Program-made: the position numbers and the translations under genes
Notes under the pieces: generated by a model
Told to the model about the DNA's origin: nothing
Databases searched by the model: none
What the model saw: the letters and a program-made list of their open reading frames with translations, nothing else
In this document: positions 49,726-62,300 of the stretch, one piece after another
Numbering within the stretch: position 1 is the stretch's first letter
Layout of the letters: every line of letters begins with the position of its first letter
DNA from: Blepharisma japonicum
Lineage: Eukaryota; Ciliophora; Heterotrichea; Heterotrichida; Blepharismidae
DNA: 64,000 nucleotides
Assembly (NCBI GenBank): GCA_949751835.1
Contig: CATKHK010000015.1
Location: 1-64,000 of the forward strand
Reading direction: 5' to 3'

Positions 49726-51405
49726 ATGAGTGTGAAGATATGCTTTGAACCAAGCTGTAAGCGTGAAGCTGCATATATATGCAGTTGCACTGTTCATTAC
49801 ACTTATTCATGTGATAAGCACTTAAAAGCGCATAAAAAATTGCCTAATAAAATTCATAGATTCAGACCTCTTTTTTCTCCCCCAGTTAAAAGAACAAAAG
49901 GTGCAATTCTCGCTCTTCTTGAAAAAGAGATATCTGATAAAGAAGAGGTGAAGAAATATACGATGGATTCTGCATGCCAGCATTTTTACAATATAGAGAA
50001 AAAAACGAAAGAGTTCCTTGATAGGATAAATCTGGAATCTGCAGAATTGCATAGATATTATGAGAAAATTCTAAAAATTGAGAAAATATCTATATTAGAT
50101 GAAGATCCATTGATAAACACGCTACTTTTAAATCCAAAGAGTGCAGCTTTAAAGGCAAAAATTATAATTTCAGAAAGTATAGGTAAAAAAGATATTTCTT
50201 GAGAGAGAGGGTTGATTGAAAAAATGATTGAATACTTTCTAAAGTGCAAAATAGAAATTATTGAAGCCAAGCTGATAAAAATAGACATGCTACTTGGAAG
50301 CTGCAATTATAAAATTGAAGGAAATCAGTTAGCAGAACTTAGGAATTCCATTAGCTGCTTAATTGAGGATACTAAGAAAAGCAAAAAAGAATTTGAAGAC
50401 TGAAAAAAAGTGCCCAGAATGGAAAGTGAAGAATTTTATATTCACAAAATTTCTGAGGATCTTAATAAAAAACTTTTAAATATCAACAAACCAAAAGATA
50501 AATCTTTAAATCCTCAAAAGCTGAAAAAGAAGACTCCGGATAAAGCTAATATTATTAAAGCAGAGCCAGATATCAGAAGCAATGAAAATCTTTATCTTAT
50601 TAAAGAGGATAACGAAGTAAAAAAATTGGCTATTTATGATATTGAAAATAAAATAGAAAAGGAGGAAGTATTGGCGCTTTTAGAACCTTTAAACTGAGGC
50701 ACATGCATAACCACCTTGCCAAATAATGAACTGTTCTGCTTTGGCAGTAGCTCACTTCCCGGGATTGCCTTAATAATAGATTGCCACTTAAGAGCTTGAA
50801 GGATTCCATCTGGAACACCTTGCTACTTTTCTTCATGTATCTATCTCAATAAATCCGTTTACTGCTTTGGAGGCCAAAATCATAAACAAGAGGACTTAAC
50901 TTTATGCAGTAGTTTTAATATGGATAGAAACAGATGATTTAAGTTAGCTTCTATGCCACTTCCTGATAAACATTGTCACAGTGCTATATTTAATAAGAAT
51001 ATTTTGATTTCTGGGTATAGAAATAGAAATCTTTTGGTATATTCAACTTATATTAACTCTTTTTCGGTCATCCCTTATTGTTTTGCACAGAATAGAAGAA
51101 AGATTCTAACTAATGGAGAGAGACTGTATTTAGTTGAATGCTCTGGTGGCCTTATATATGAAAGTGAAGCTGGAGATGAGTATTCTTGAAAACAAATAGG
51201 AAATTCACAAATACAATCTGATCCTTGACAAGCTTATTCTTCATGCAATAAAGGAGGAGAGTTCTACATTGCGACTGCATTAGGTCTAAGCAGCTATTAC
51301 TATAAGTTTAGGATGATTAAAAAGGAAAATGCTGAATCTGAAGAAGAAGAAGAAGAAGAAGAAGATGTACCAAATCATTCAAAAGGTACATGTATAATCT
51401 TTTAA
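49726..51405 (+). CDS. Zinc-finger - coiled coil - kelch protein (tandem copy 1)
   Basis: 559 residues with TGA = Trp (start MSVKICFEPSCKREAAYICSC, stop TAA). Residues 1-45 are the B-box-like Cys/His module (CFEPSCK, ICSC, YSCDKHLKAH). Residues 60-330 are coiled coil and Lys-rich linker. Residues 325-500 are kelch-like (CITTLPNNELFCFG, SSCIYLNKSVYCFGG, MPLPDKHCHSAIFNKNILISGYRN). The C-terminus has an acidic run coded by a GAA tract (about 51340-51366) that the second copy lacks. Every Trp I located in this gene is TGA. The next gene is a tandem duplicate, repeat length 1,896 bp. Confidence 0.88.
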
Positions 51406-51546
51406 TAATGCAAATCGACCTTATAATATAATTATTTGAGCAATATGTGATACAATATTCCCAATGGATAGAGATCATCATCACCTAATAAATACTTATT
51501 TCTTACTAAAATTCGGTTTCATATGAATTCCTTTTTATTTTAATTA

Positions 51547-51621
51547 GTCTATATTTCTGAGAAATAAGTAGAAATATTAAATAGTATTGATACAAATTAT
51601 AAACAATAGTAGTAATAATAA
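51547..51621 (+). repeat. Duplicated 5' flank, copy 2
   Basis: Matches 49650-49725 and ends at the ATG of the second tandem gene. Confidence 0.7.
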
Positions 51622-53271
51622 ATGAATGCAAAGTTATGCTTTGAGTCAAGCTGTAAACGTGAAGCTGCATATGTATGCAGTTGCACTGTTCATGACACTT
51701 ATTCATGTGATAAGCACTTAAAAGTGCATAAAAAATTGCCTAATAAAATTCATTGATTCAGACCTCTTTTTTCTCCCCCAGTTAAAGGAACAAAAGATGC
51801 AATCCTCGCTCTTATTGCAAAAGAGATATCTGATAAAGAAGAGCTGAAGAAATATACGATGGATTCTGCATGCCAGCGATTTTACAATATAGAGAAAAAA
51901 ACGAAAGAGTTCCTTGATAGGATAGATCTAGAATCTGCAGAATTGCATAGATATTATGAGAAAATTCTAAAAATTGAGAAAATATCTATATTAGATGAAG
52001 ATCCAATGATGAGTATGCTACTTTTAAATACAGAGCAAGCAGCTTTAAAGGCAAAAATTATAATTTCAGAAAGTATAGGTAAAAAAGATCTTTTTTGGGA
52101 GATAGGGTTGATTGAAAAAATGATTAAATACTTTCTAAAGTGCAAAATAGAAATTATTGAAGCCAAGCTTATGGAAGTAGACATCCTACTTGGAAGCTGC
52201 AAAAGTAAAGTTAAAGGAAATCAGTTAGCAAAACTTAGGAAATCCATTAATGACTTAATTGAGGACACTAAGAAAAGCAAAGAAGAATTTAAAAATTGAA
52301 AAAAAGAACCCAGAATACAAAGTGAAGAATTTTATGTTCACAAAATTTCTGAATATCTCAATAGCAAACTTTTAAATATCAACAAACCAAAAGAAAAACC
52401 TTTAAACCCTCAAAAGCTGAAAAATAAGACTCCGGGTAAAGCTAATATTATTAAAGTAGAGCCAGATATCAGAAGCAATGATAATTTTTATTTTATTAAA
52501 GAGGATAGCAAAGTAAAAAAACTGGCTATTTATAATATTGAAAATCAAATAGAAAAGGAGGAAGTATTGACGCTTTCAGAACCTTTAAACTGAGGCACAT
52601 GCATAACCACCTTACCAAATAATGAACTGTTCTGCTTTGGTAGTAGCTCACTCCCCGGGATTGCCTTGATAATAGATTGCCACTTAAGAGCTTGAAGGAT
52701 TCCATCTGGAGCACCTTGCTACTTTTCTTCATGTATCTATTTCAATAAAAACATTTACTGCTTTGGAGGCCAAAATTATGAATGTGAGGACTTAGCATTG
52801 TGCAGTAGTTTTAATATGGATAGAAACAGATGATTTAAATTAGCTTCTATGCCACTTCCTGATAAACATTGTCACAGTGTAATATTTAATAAGAATATTT
52901 TGATTTCTGGGTATAGAAATAGAAATCTTTTGGTATATTCAACTTATATTAACTCTTTTTCAGTAATTCCTTATTGTTTTGCACAGAATAGAAGGAAAAT
53001 TCTAACTAATGGAGAGAGACTGTATTTAGTTGAATGTTCTGGTGGCCTTATATATGAAAGTGAAGCTGGAGATGAGTATTCTTGAAAACAAATAGGAAAT
53101 TCACAAATACAATCTGATCCTTGACAAGCTTATTCTTCATGCAATAAAGGAGGAGAGTTCTACATTGCGACCGCATTAGCTCAAAGCAGCTATTACTATA
53201 AATTTAGGATGACTAAAAAGTCTGAAGAAGAGGCTCCAAATCATTCAAAAGGTAAATGCTTGATTTTTTAA
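51622..53271 (+). CDS. Zinc-finger - coiled coil - kelch protein (tandem copy 2)
   Basis: 549 residues with TGA = Trp, start MNAKLCFESSCKREAAYVCSC, stop TAA. Same domain order as copy 1 and very similar along its length, with long identical DNA stretches in the coiled coil. Differences include loss of the poly-Glu tail (KKSEEEAPNHSKGKC in place of the long acidic run) and scattered substitutions. The frame is fully open, so both copies are probably functional. The role is unknown; the family resembles RING-less TRIM-kelch proteins. Confidence 0.88.
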
Positions 53272-54547
53272 TAGTGCTAATTTAATAAGCATTCGGTAAA
53301 TAAATATGAGTCTATTAACATAGCCCATAATTTTTCAAACAAAGATTACAAATTGAAAATCATCATGTATGCACGTGTTTGACTTTTGAAACTTAATTTG
53401 TGAATTCCTTGGGTCTAGTCTAAGGAGCTATAGATATATTTCTCTCAGATTTGATTTAAATGAAAATAGACGAATTAAATTAATTCTAACACCAAAATCT
53501 GATACTAGTGTATTAATATTTTATTTGATGATTTCTGGATATTGAATAGCAATCTTTTATATATCTCATTTAACTATTTTATAAATATTAGAATGTACTT
53601 CAAATTTGATTTAAAATCAAAGACCCTTATTGAGATTATTTTCGATAGTGAGCATATTGCTTTTAGAATAGCATTTATAAAGCTCCAAACAATAAAGTGC
53701 TAGATTAAACGTCTAGATTATCCTAATTATGTGCAGATTGCCAATTAAAGCATGCTCACAGTAGGAAATACTTAAAATAGAATCTGCATCTTCTTATTTG
53801 TAATATATGCTCATATACTAGTAATCTATGGCGAGAAGCAGACATACAGGATTGCAATACCCACCAGCGGTTAGCGCTCAGAATATGGCGTCGGGAACAG
53901 GATGACTATAAAGAGGCATCTCTAATCTAATTAAATTCAATTCCGTTGCACTCCTTGAACACTAACTAAATTACAATGAGTGTAATTGAAATCCAAAACT
54001 CAAGTGTGAAAGTCTAATACTCTTAAAAAGAGACTAAATTGGCTAGATTTATGTAAAAATGAGTCACTTGAATAATGCAGAAAATATAAAAAGAATAAAA
54101 AATAAAATTGGCAAGGCTTCTCAGTTATATTATTTCTGGCGAAAACAATCTTAATTCATAAAAATATTAAATCAAATAATTATATTGCTTAATTTTTTCA
54201 TAGTTTCATATTATTCTGATAAATAAAAAAAAAAAAACCCTAGAATTTAATATCTGTGAATAAAAATTTGAAACATTAATGTACCCTGCCATTATAGGGC
54301 TATTAAAGGGAATTTTATATTCTTTTTCGTGAGTTGGCCCAATTTGGAACTCAATTAATATATGATTATTCTCCAAACTACTTTACTGAATTGGTGAATT
54401 TGTGTTCAATTTTCGAGAGTCTTAGGCTGTATGATCCATTAATATAAAGCTAATATAAATCAACAAATATGTATTTAAAAGCAATTTTTAACTTTTCAGA
54501 TTATTAATTTGGTAAAAAGAGCATATAGAATTGATTGATTATGCTAA
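53272..54547. other. Non-coding region with a faint kelch relic
   Basis: At about 53445-53650 (plus) pieces read like the kelch C-terminus (RFDLNENRR, MISGYW, YFKFDLKSKTLIEI) in broken frames, a probable old family relic. A GC-richer patch lies at 53827-53922. The rest is AT-rich with nothing recognised. Confidence 0.35.
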
Positions 54548-55288
<741 letters not shown>

Positions 55289-55304
55289 TCAGATTTCAGA
55301 TTTT

Positions 55305-55781
55305 ATGGAAAATGTCTCATTTCCTATGCTAAATTCCATTGATATGAAGTACCCATCCATCAGGAGGAATTGCATAGCATCTTGGATTATATCCCTGACA
55401 ATTTCAATAGTTTCAGAAGGTTCAACATCCAATTTAACATGCTCAAGGGTCAAAGCAATAAAATGGGATTCTCAGAAAAAAATAGCTTAATTGTTTTTCA
55501 GTGTTTTTCTCTATTTTAGTTTTTTAGATATAATCCCTTAAGATTGATTTACATGCCTCCTCTAAGTCTTAAAATCAATTGAAGAGTTGACTCCTTAAAA
55601 ATGTTAAAATCTGTGAGCGTTCTTCCATCTTTCAGCTGATTTCCAGCAAGAATAAGTCTTTGTTAATCAGGTTGAATTCCTTCTTTGTCTTGAATTTTAG
55701 CCTTACATTATCGATAGTACCTGAGGACTCGACATCAAGAGTTATAATTTTGCCAGTTAAGGTCTTAACAAATATTTGCAT
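55305..55781 (-). pseudogene. Decayed polyubiquitin copy
   Basis: Starts at 55781 as a good ubiquitin ([20 protein letters not shown]). It then has a one-base loss near residue 27, TAA at 55663-55665 exactly at Gln40 (D-Q-Q-R), and TAA at 55549-55551 at Gln2 of the following unit. Further on (about 55480-55330) it matches the odd third unit of the intact neighbour (EPSETIEIV, MDGYF). It is therefore a copy of a gene of the same unusual kind, not of ordinary polyubiquitin. Confidence 0.78.
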
Positions 55782-56210
55782 TTAATTATAACAGAATTTC
55801 TCACTTCAGATTTTTAGGAATGCCTGCCCTCAGATTTCAGATTTTTTGGAAAATGTCTCATTTCTTATACTGAATTCTATTGATTTCTATATTACTAAAA
55901 TTTATTTTAACCCAACAGCAAACCTTTATTAAATTTTAAGTTAGAAAGAGTTAAGTACAATTAATTAAATAGCTGAATGAATTTATTATGAAAAATCAAT
56001 AAATCTTGTATTAGCTTATAATCTAAAACTAGAAACAGAAATTCCGTTTAAATTCATGTTTTATTCTCAAAAATTTATGAATATCATAAATAATTTATAT
56101 CAGACTAAACTCTCTTCACTTTTTAATTTTTTGAAGCTTTTTGTTTAAAATGAGTATGATTCATCTATCTTTCAGTTCTCCTTGTTCAACTATAATTTGG
56201 TGAAGTAAAA
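55782..56210. other. AT-rich intergenic region
   Basis: No coding or RNA signal. It lies between the polyubiquitin copy and the cathepsin-like gene, which are divergent. Confidence 0.4.
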
Positions 56211-57113
56211 ATGAACTTTATCTTACTCTCTTCTTTATTTTTACTTGCAATTTCAGGGCCAGCTTTTCTCCCCGATGACTCATCTCCAGTTCTAACTCAA
56301 GCAGACATCGATTATATAAACCAGAGCCAAAATTCCTGGACCGCCTCTTTATCATGGGCTGGCCAAATGACCATATCACAAGCAAAATCTTTAGCTAATG
56401 CTCAGATCCAGCCTCGTGAATTTCCTGAAGCCCCAGAAAGACTTTATATGAAGTTAAAAGCTCCTACCTCATTTGATTCCCGAACTCAATGGCCAGGATG
56501 CGTTCACCCAATTCTTCAACAGGGCAAATGTCTAGCATCATGGGCTTTTGGTCCTACCCAAGCACTTTCTGACCGTCTCTGTGTTGCATCAAAAGGCCAA
56601 ATTAACGTTGCCTTGTCTCCTCAGTATTTAATTGATTGTGATACCTTTGACTATGGCTGCAGAGGAGGATATCCAGATCAAGCATGGAGCTTTTTGAAGA
56701 CGAATGGAGCATCAACCTTAACTTGTTTACCATATACAGATGTGGATGGAACTTGCCCTACAGTATGCACCAATGGGCAGATACTCCAACTTTATAAAAC
56801 ATCAACTGTAAACACTTATTCGGGTGTGACTGCAATTCAGAATGCTATCAGCACCAATGGACCAGTTGAAAGCACAATGACCGTTTACCAAGATTTCATA
56901 GGCTATACTGGAGGAGTTTACAAGCACACTTCTGGAGGAGTCGTTGGAGGCGCATCTGTAAGAATAATTGGATGGAATAATCAAAACGGAACAAATTACT
57001 GGATTTGTGCCAATAACTGGGGAACAAGTTGGGGAATTACAGGATATTTCTGGATTGCTTTTGGGGAGTGTGGAATTGATAATCAAGCTATTGGAGGTAT
57101 TCCTAAAGTTTAA
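56211..57113 (+). CDS. Secreted cathepsin B-like pseudoprotease (catalytic Cys and His replaced)
   Basis: 300 residues with a signal peptide (FILLSSLFLLAISG), a short propeptide and a C1A papain-family domain from about 85. Family landmarks are present: FDSRTQWPGC, QQGKCLASWAFGPTQALSDR, LSPQYLIDC, YGCRGGYPDQAW, and NYWICANNWGTSWG. At the nucleophile the usual C-G-S-C-W is C-L-A-S-W, so Ser replaces the catalytic Cys. The usual GGHA is GGAS, so Ala replaces the catalytic His. The catalytic Asn (NNWG) and disulphide Cys remain. The gene is intact, so the loss appears tolerated or selected; an inhibitor, binding or decoy role is inference. All its Trp are TGG. Confidence 0.87.
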   Translation: MNFILLSSLFLLAISGPAFLPDDSSPVLTQADIDYINQSQNSWTASLSWAGQMTISQAKSLANAQIQPREFPEAPERLYMKLKAPTSFDSRTQWPGCVHPILQQGKCLASWAFGPTQALSDRLCVASKGQINVALSPQYLIDCDTFDYGCRGGYPDQAWSFLKTNGASTLTCLPYTDVDGTCPTVCTNGQILQLYKTSTVNTYSGVTAIQNAISTNGPVESTMTVYQDFIGYTGGVYKHTSGGVVGGASVRIIGWNNQNGTNYWICANNWGTSWGITGYFWIAFGECGIDNQAIGGIPKV

Positions 57114-57251
57114 GAATTAAATTACTTATTATATTCAATTTTATACTTTTTTGGAGTTATTTGCTTCAGATTTGATTATTATAAAAATTAAATATTTAAT
57201 TGAAAATAATAAAAATAATTTTTACTTTGATTCTGTAGATAAGAAAATAAA

Positions 57252-58154
57252 TTATGAAGTATTAATAGTTTTTTTGAGCTTCTCTTCGAAGCATATCCAG
57301 TTGTTTTCATTATCTTTGAATTTCCCACACACCCAACAAAATACTTTTTGCTCATTTTGATCAAGATCTCCAATTGTTCGATTTTCTGGTAACTTGCAAT
57401 CTTTGCATGAAACGCATCCACAATCATGGATTACCAATTGGTCATCAAAAAAATATCTGCGGCACAAGCAGCATCTAACAGAGGGTCCTCCATGCATGTG
57501 TATAAATTCTTTTTCTTTTTCATATTTTTCTATTAGTTCTTTAAATTGAAGTTGAAGTATTTCATTGTTCTTTCTTAAATCAGTTATTTCAATTTCAAGG
57601 GCCTGATTCTTTTCTTCGAGTCCTGAAATCAAAATTAGATTTTTCTCTTTTTCAATATCCAGCACTTCTTTATGAAAAATATCATATACCACATTTTCAA
57701 ACTGATCAACTCTTAACCTATCTCTGAATTTTTTTTCTAAAAGGCTCATACCTTCTTCGCTACTTCCACTGAGCCATTTAAAATCAGAATTTTCATCTTC
57801 ATAAGAGATCTGATCAATTTCCAAAATCTGTTTTGAATATTTAGCTATTTCTTCTATATCATTATCAATTTTAGAACAAAATATTTCAAGCTTGCTCTCT
57901 ATTTTTATAATATTTTCACACACTTTCTCAACTAAGTTGTCCTTGAAAAATCTTAGTTTTTCAATTTCTTTTTGTAAATAATTTATAGAGTCTTTTTGTG
58001 TCTGAGAATTTACTTGAGTCTGTAAATTTAAAAAATGATGGGTTTTCCCATCGAAATGAGAACTTTGATGACTTTTGCACAGGTAAATCATGCAGCAGCA
58101 TTTCATATCTGCTCGGCATTGGCACTCCTCAACGCAGCATTTATGATAATTCAT
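57252..58154 (-). CDS. Zinc finger - coiled coil - RING-like protein
   Basis: 300 residues. N-terminal B-box-like Cys/His module (CCVEECQCRADMKCCC, then YLCKSHQSSHF). Coiled coil about 50-215. C-terminal RING-like cluster (CCLCRRYFFDDQ, HDCGCVSCKDC, CWVCGKF) with the paired-Cys spacing of RING/U-box E3 ligases, but no clear central His. It starts 14 bp after the stop of its paralogue at 58169-59278 and is convergent with the cathepsin-like gene. It may be an E3 ubiquitin ligase (inference). Confidence 0.78.
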   Translation of the reverse strand: MNYHKCCVEECQCRADMKCCCMIYLCKSHQSSHFDGKTHHFLNLQTQVNSQTQKDSINYLQKEIEKLRFFKDNLVEKVCENIIKIESKLEIFCSKIDNDIEEIAKYSKQILEIDQISYEDENSDFKWLSGSSEEGMSLLEKKFRDRLRVDQFENVVYDIFHKEVLDIEKEKNLILISGLEEKNQALEIEITDLRKNNEILQLQFKELIEKYEKEKEFIHMHGGPSVRCCLCRRYFFDDQLVIHDCGCVSCKDCKLPENRTIGDLDQNEQKVFCWVCGKFKDNENNWICFEEKLKKTINTS

Positions 58155-58168
58155 GTTATAATTATTTA

Positions 58169-59278
58169 TTATTGATTAACATCCTTCCAATGTTCGCTAC
58201 CTTCTCTACGTTTTCTGTTACAAACGAAGCAGAAATAAAAGGTTGTCATGCTAAACCTTCATATTTTCTTTTCTATTTTATATGGAGGGAAGCTGCAAAA
58301 TTTACAGCAAATACAGCCGCATTGGTTTCGTGAAACTTGATCATCGTAGAAAAATCTTCGGCATATCCCACATACAATTCTCGGGCCACCTTTTTTCATA
58401 ATATATTCTCTTTCATCATTAAATGCTTTCATAAGCTCTTGATATTTTGTATCGTTATCATATATAATTTTCCTTAGTTTTAAGTTTTCCTCTTGAAGCT
58501 CTTGTATGGCTTTTCTTTTCTCTTCATCAGATTTTTCTTTCTCAGAAGTAAGCTCTCTGAATTTTTTTTCAGAGATTTCTTTGTCCTGCTTATAAACATC
58601 AATATCCCTCCTCATCTTCGAGATGCTGACGTCTAGCTTATTGTACCTATTTTTTCAATTTTCTAATAAATCCTTGGTTTCAACCAGCTCTTTTATTGTA
58701 CTTTTATCTTCTCTAAGGTCCAAAGACTTTCTTTCGCTGGCAAATAAAGAATTCCTCTGAATGTTTTTATTTGTAAACTTATAAATTTCATCAGTCAAAA
58801 AGTCCAATGAAATATCCCTTAAAGTGACTCTAGTTACCTGCTTTAGATGATTTACAGCTTCGAGAGCTGGCAAAGCTAATCATTTTAAATCATTTTCATT
58901 ACTCTGAATTTCATATGTATTTCTAATTGAAGAAATATAACTTTTGAAATGATCTATGTGTGAATCCAATAAAGCAATATTGGTCATCAAGTTATTTTCA
59001 ATAGTGAGAAGCCCGTTGAAAATTCTCTTCATTAAGGACTTTTTAATGTCTTTTAATTCAATAATCTTTGACAATAAAAATTTTATCCCATCTTCTTTAG
59101 CTTTAGAATTCGCTTCTGAAAAAAGCTTTTGGTAGTTATGTTGCCCTGGCATTTTGATTAAATGAATACCTAGATGATCAGCACATAGAAATACGCCAAT
59201 AGGCGAGCAAGAACATTTTACGTTGGCATTTTTGTCGCAGCTCTCAGCAGAACACTTATATAGTGAATAATTTATCAT
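58169..59278 (-). CDS. Zinc finger - coiled coil - RING-like protein (paralogue)
   Basis: 369 residues when TGA is Trp; in-frame TGA at three places, including one inside the RING-like end. N-terminal CSAESCDKNANVKCSC then FLCADHLGIH; coiled coil about 60-290; C-terminal CGICRRFFYDDQ, QCGCICCKFC and, after a TGA Trp, FCFVCN, which supplies the last Cys pair. This confirms that TGA must be read through. Stop TAA at 58169-58171. The spacing to the next gene (14 bp) is minimal, yet nothing indicates operon transcription. Confidence 0.8.
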
Positions 59279-59324
59279 ATTTATGGTGAAAATATAGACT
59301 CAAGCCATCTAGATTTATTATGCG

Positions 59325-62300
59325 TTAAAGATTGCTTATCATATTATAGAAATACCCTCCTTGGTTCATGAGCTCTTCTCTGGTACCTATTTCGAGGATT
59401 TTCCCGCTTTCCAAAACCATCACAGAATCAGCTTCCGAAATTGTTTTGAGTCGATGAGCAATCATAATGGTCGTTCTTCCAGCCATTACATCTTTAATAG
59501 CTGAGAGAAGCAATTGCTCAGTTTTAGAGTCAAGCGCACTCGTAGCTTCGTCAAAAATCAGAATCTTCGGATTTCTTATGAGAGCTCTGGCTATTGCTAT
59601 TCTTTGTTTCTGCCCTCCGCTTAGCATGCTTCCTTTGATTCCTACCTGCCTTTCAAACCCTTCAGTATATTTAGGGTCCATAATAAATTCAAGTGCCTGG
59701 GCTTTTTTAGCTGCTTCTTCGATTTCTTCTGAGCTCGCCTTTATACCATATGAAATATTTTCTGCGATTGTCCCTGTAAAAAGCACAGGTTCTTGCCCAA
59801 CAAGGCCAATTTGTTTTCTTAAATGCTTTATATTATAGCTTTTGAGATTTATGTCATCAATTAAGACTGAGCCGCTTAAAGGATCATATAAGCGCATGAC
59901 TAACTGTATAACTGTTGATTTACCTGAGCCTGTTCTGCCAATAATAGCAAAACGTTTGCCAGGTTCAACAGTAAAATTGACTGACTTGAGAGCCATGTAG
60001 TTTCTATTTGGATAGCAGAAAACGACGTCCTTAAACTCGATTTTGCCTTCAATTTCATTTTTTTCTCCTTCTTTTGTATTAACGAGTATTGAAGGAACGT
60101 AGTCCAAGATCTTGAAAAGTCTCTTTCCTGCCTCGATTCCATTTTTTACATCAGGGGCGAAGATGCCTGCCATAAAGATTGAGCCAGAGCCATACATACA
60201 AATAATGATTGCAATGACCATTTCTTTAAAATCGTTGTACCCATCAACAACAAGTTTAGAGCCGAACCAAAAAATCAGCGCATAAATACCGAAAAAGAGC
60301 CCATGTCCGAGTCCATATGTCATTCCAGAAGCTTGGGCCTTTTTCTGGATATTTTTGAACTCTTGTGTAATGGGCTCCAGATATCTTTCAAGCATCACAG
60401 CTTCTAAATTGAACGCTTTTGCAGTCCTATAGTTCATAATCGCATCAGCAGCAAGAGCAGTGCAAGATTCATAATTGAATTTCACAACTCCTACAGATTG
60501 AGCCATAAAAGTAGACCCAATAGCGAATACAATACAAGGAACAATTGCTAGAAAAACTAATGATATCCTCCAAGAGTACCCTGCAGCAACCCCGTGAGCT
60601 ACTGCTAAGCCGCTTAGGACACCAATAATGATCCCAATCATATTTCCACCAAGTCCATTGACTTTTTCACAATCATTGCAAAGTCTTGCAGAGAGAGCGC
60701 TACAATTATTTTCAGGCAAGTCAAAGAAGGCAGCTTCATAGCTGAGGATAGCTCTGAAGCTTTCTTTTCTCATCGTAGCAGTAATATTAGCACTCATTTT
60801 TGGGTAGCATACACTTTCAAGAATCAGTCCGACACAAACCCAGAAGGCCAAAAAGAAAAGCCAGCCAGCGTATCTTGCACTTTCGCTGACCATGTCGTCG
60901 TCTTCATCAGAAAGGACAAAAATCTCATTTCCGGCAAAGAACCCTACTAGTGGATAAGAAGCTCCTACTAAGCAGGATCCAATAATTCCAAAGAGCAGCC
61001 AAACTCTTTCTGTTTTGGTTATCATCATCATTTTCTTCCTGACATTTTTGGCTTCTTCTTTTTGGACCTCTTCTGCTTCTTTGGTTTTAGTTTCATCCAG
61101 GTCGGTGATTTTGGCTTTCACTTGTTCATCGTCCATATTCTGCTGCTGGATTTTCTGCATTTTGATCAAGTGATAATATTTGCCTTTCTGCTTCATCAGC
61201 TGCCTGTGGTTACCGAACTCAAGGACATTTCCTTGGTCAATCATAATGATAAAAGTTGAATCTTTAATTGTAAGCAGGTTCTGAGCTATTGTAATTCTAG
61301 TGCTGTTTGGCATTGCCTTGTCGATTGCTTCTACAACTTGGTGCTCTGTTTGTCTGTCAAGGGCACTTGTAGCTTCGTCGAGTAGGAGAATTTTTGGATT
61401 TCTGATAAAAGCCCTTGCAATTGCAATTCTTTGTTTTTGGCCTCCGGAGAGCTGAGAACCTTTCGAGCCTGTTGTGGTTTGGTACTTGTTAGGTAAAGCT
61501 ACAATAAAATTATGAGCCCCAGCTTCTTGTGCTGCGAACTCAATTTCTTCTTGTGTCGCATTAAGTTTTCCATAGCGGATGTTTTCATATATGCTGGTAT
61601 TGAATAATAATGGCTCTTGAGAAACTAAGCCGATATTTGCTCTCAAGAAATCTATGGGGTAGTCCATGATATTGTTGCCATCAATTGTGACAGTCCCTGA
61701 TGTTGGCTCATAATATCTCAGTAGTAGCTGAACAATTGTGCTTTTGCCTGAGCCAGTGCTTCCAACAACCCCTAAACGCTGTCCTGGCTCTAGTTCAAAA
61801 CTAAGGCCTTTCAGAATTTCTGAGTTAGGAGCAGAAGGGTAAGCGAAGCGGACATCTGTAAAAGTAATTGCTCCCAATATTTCTTTTTTAAGAGTTCCTT
61901 GTTGGAGTTTACTTTTATTTTCTAATACATTTTTTATACTGAGGGCAGCAATTCTTCCTTGATTGATTAGCTTGATGCTTGGAATGCACAATGAGATATT
62001 GTTGAAAGCCATCAAGGAGACCATGATAACAGTAAGGACTCTTCCGACATCGTAAGTTTCACCTTCAATTCAGCTTGTTTGATTGCTGTGAATCATATAA
62101 GCGCCTAGCATGTAATTGCACCCATTCATGAGCATATATGAACACATCCCCAATGCTGTGCCTCCTCCTATTTTGAGGCCGCTCATAAACATGGATTTTT
62201 GTGAGTCAGCAACTGCATCAAAGTACTTTTTGGCTTCATGCTTTTGGCCATTAAGAGAGGATACTGTTTTTATTTCTTGTAAAGCTTCTTCAGCGATTCC

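Noticed and set aside
54225-54245. Telomere-like sequence (A-run then CCCTA)
   Set aside because: A single CCCTA with no tandem repetition.
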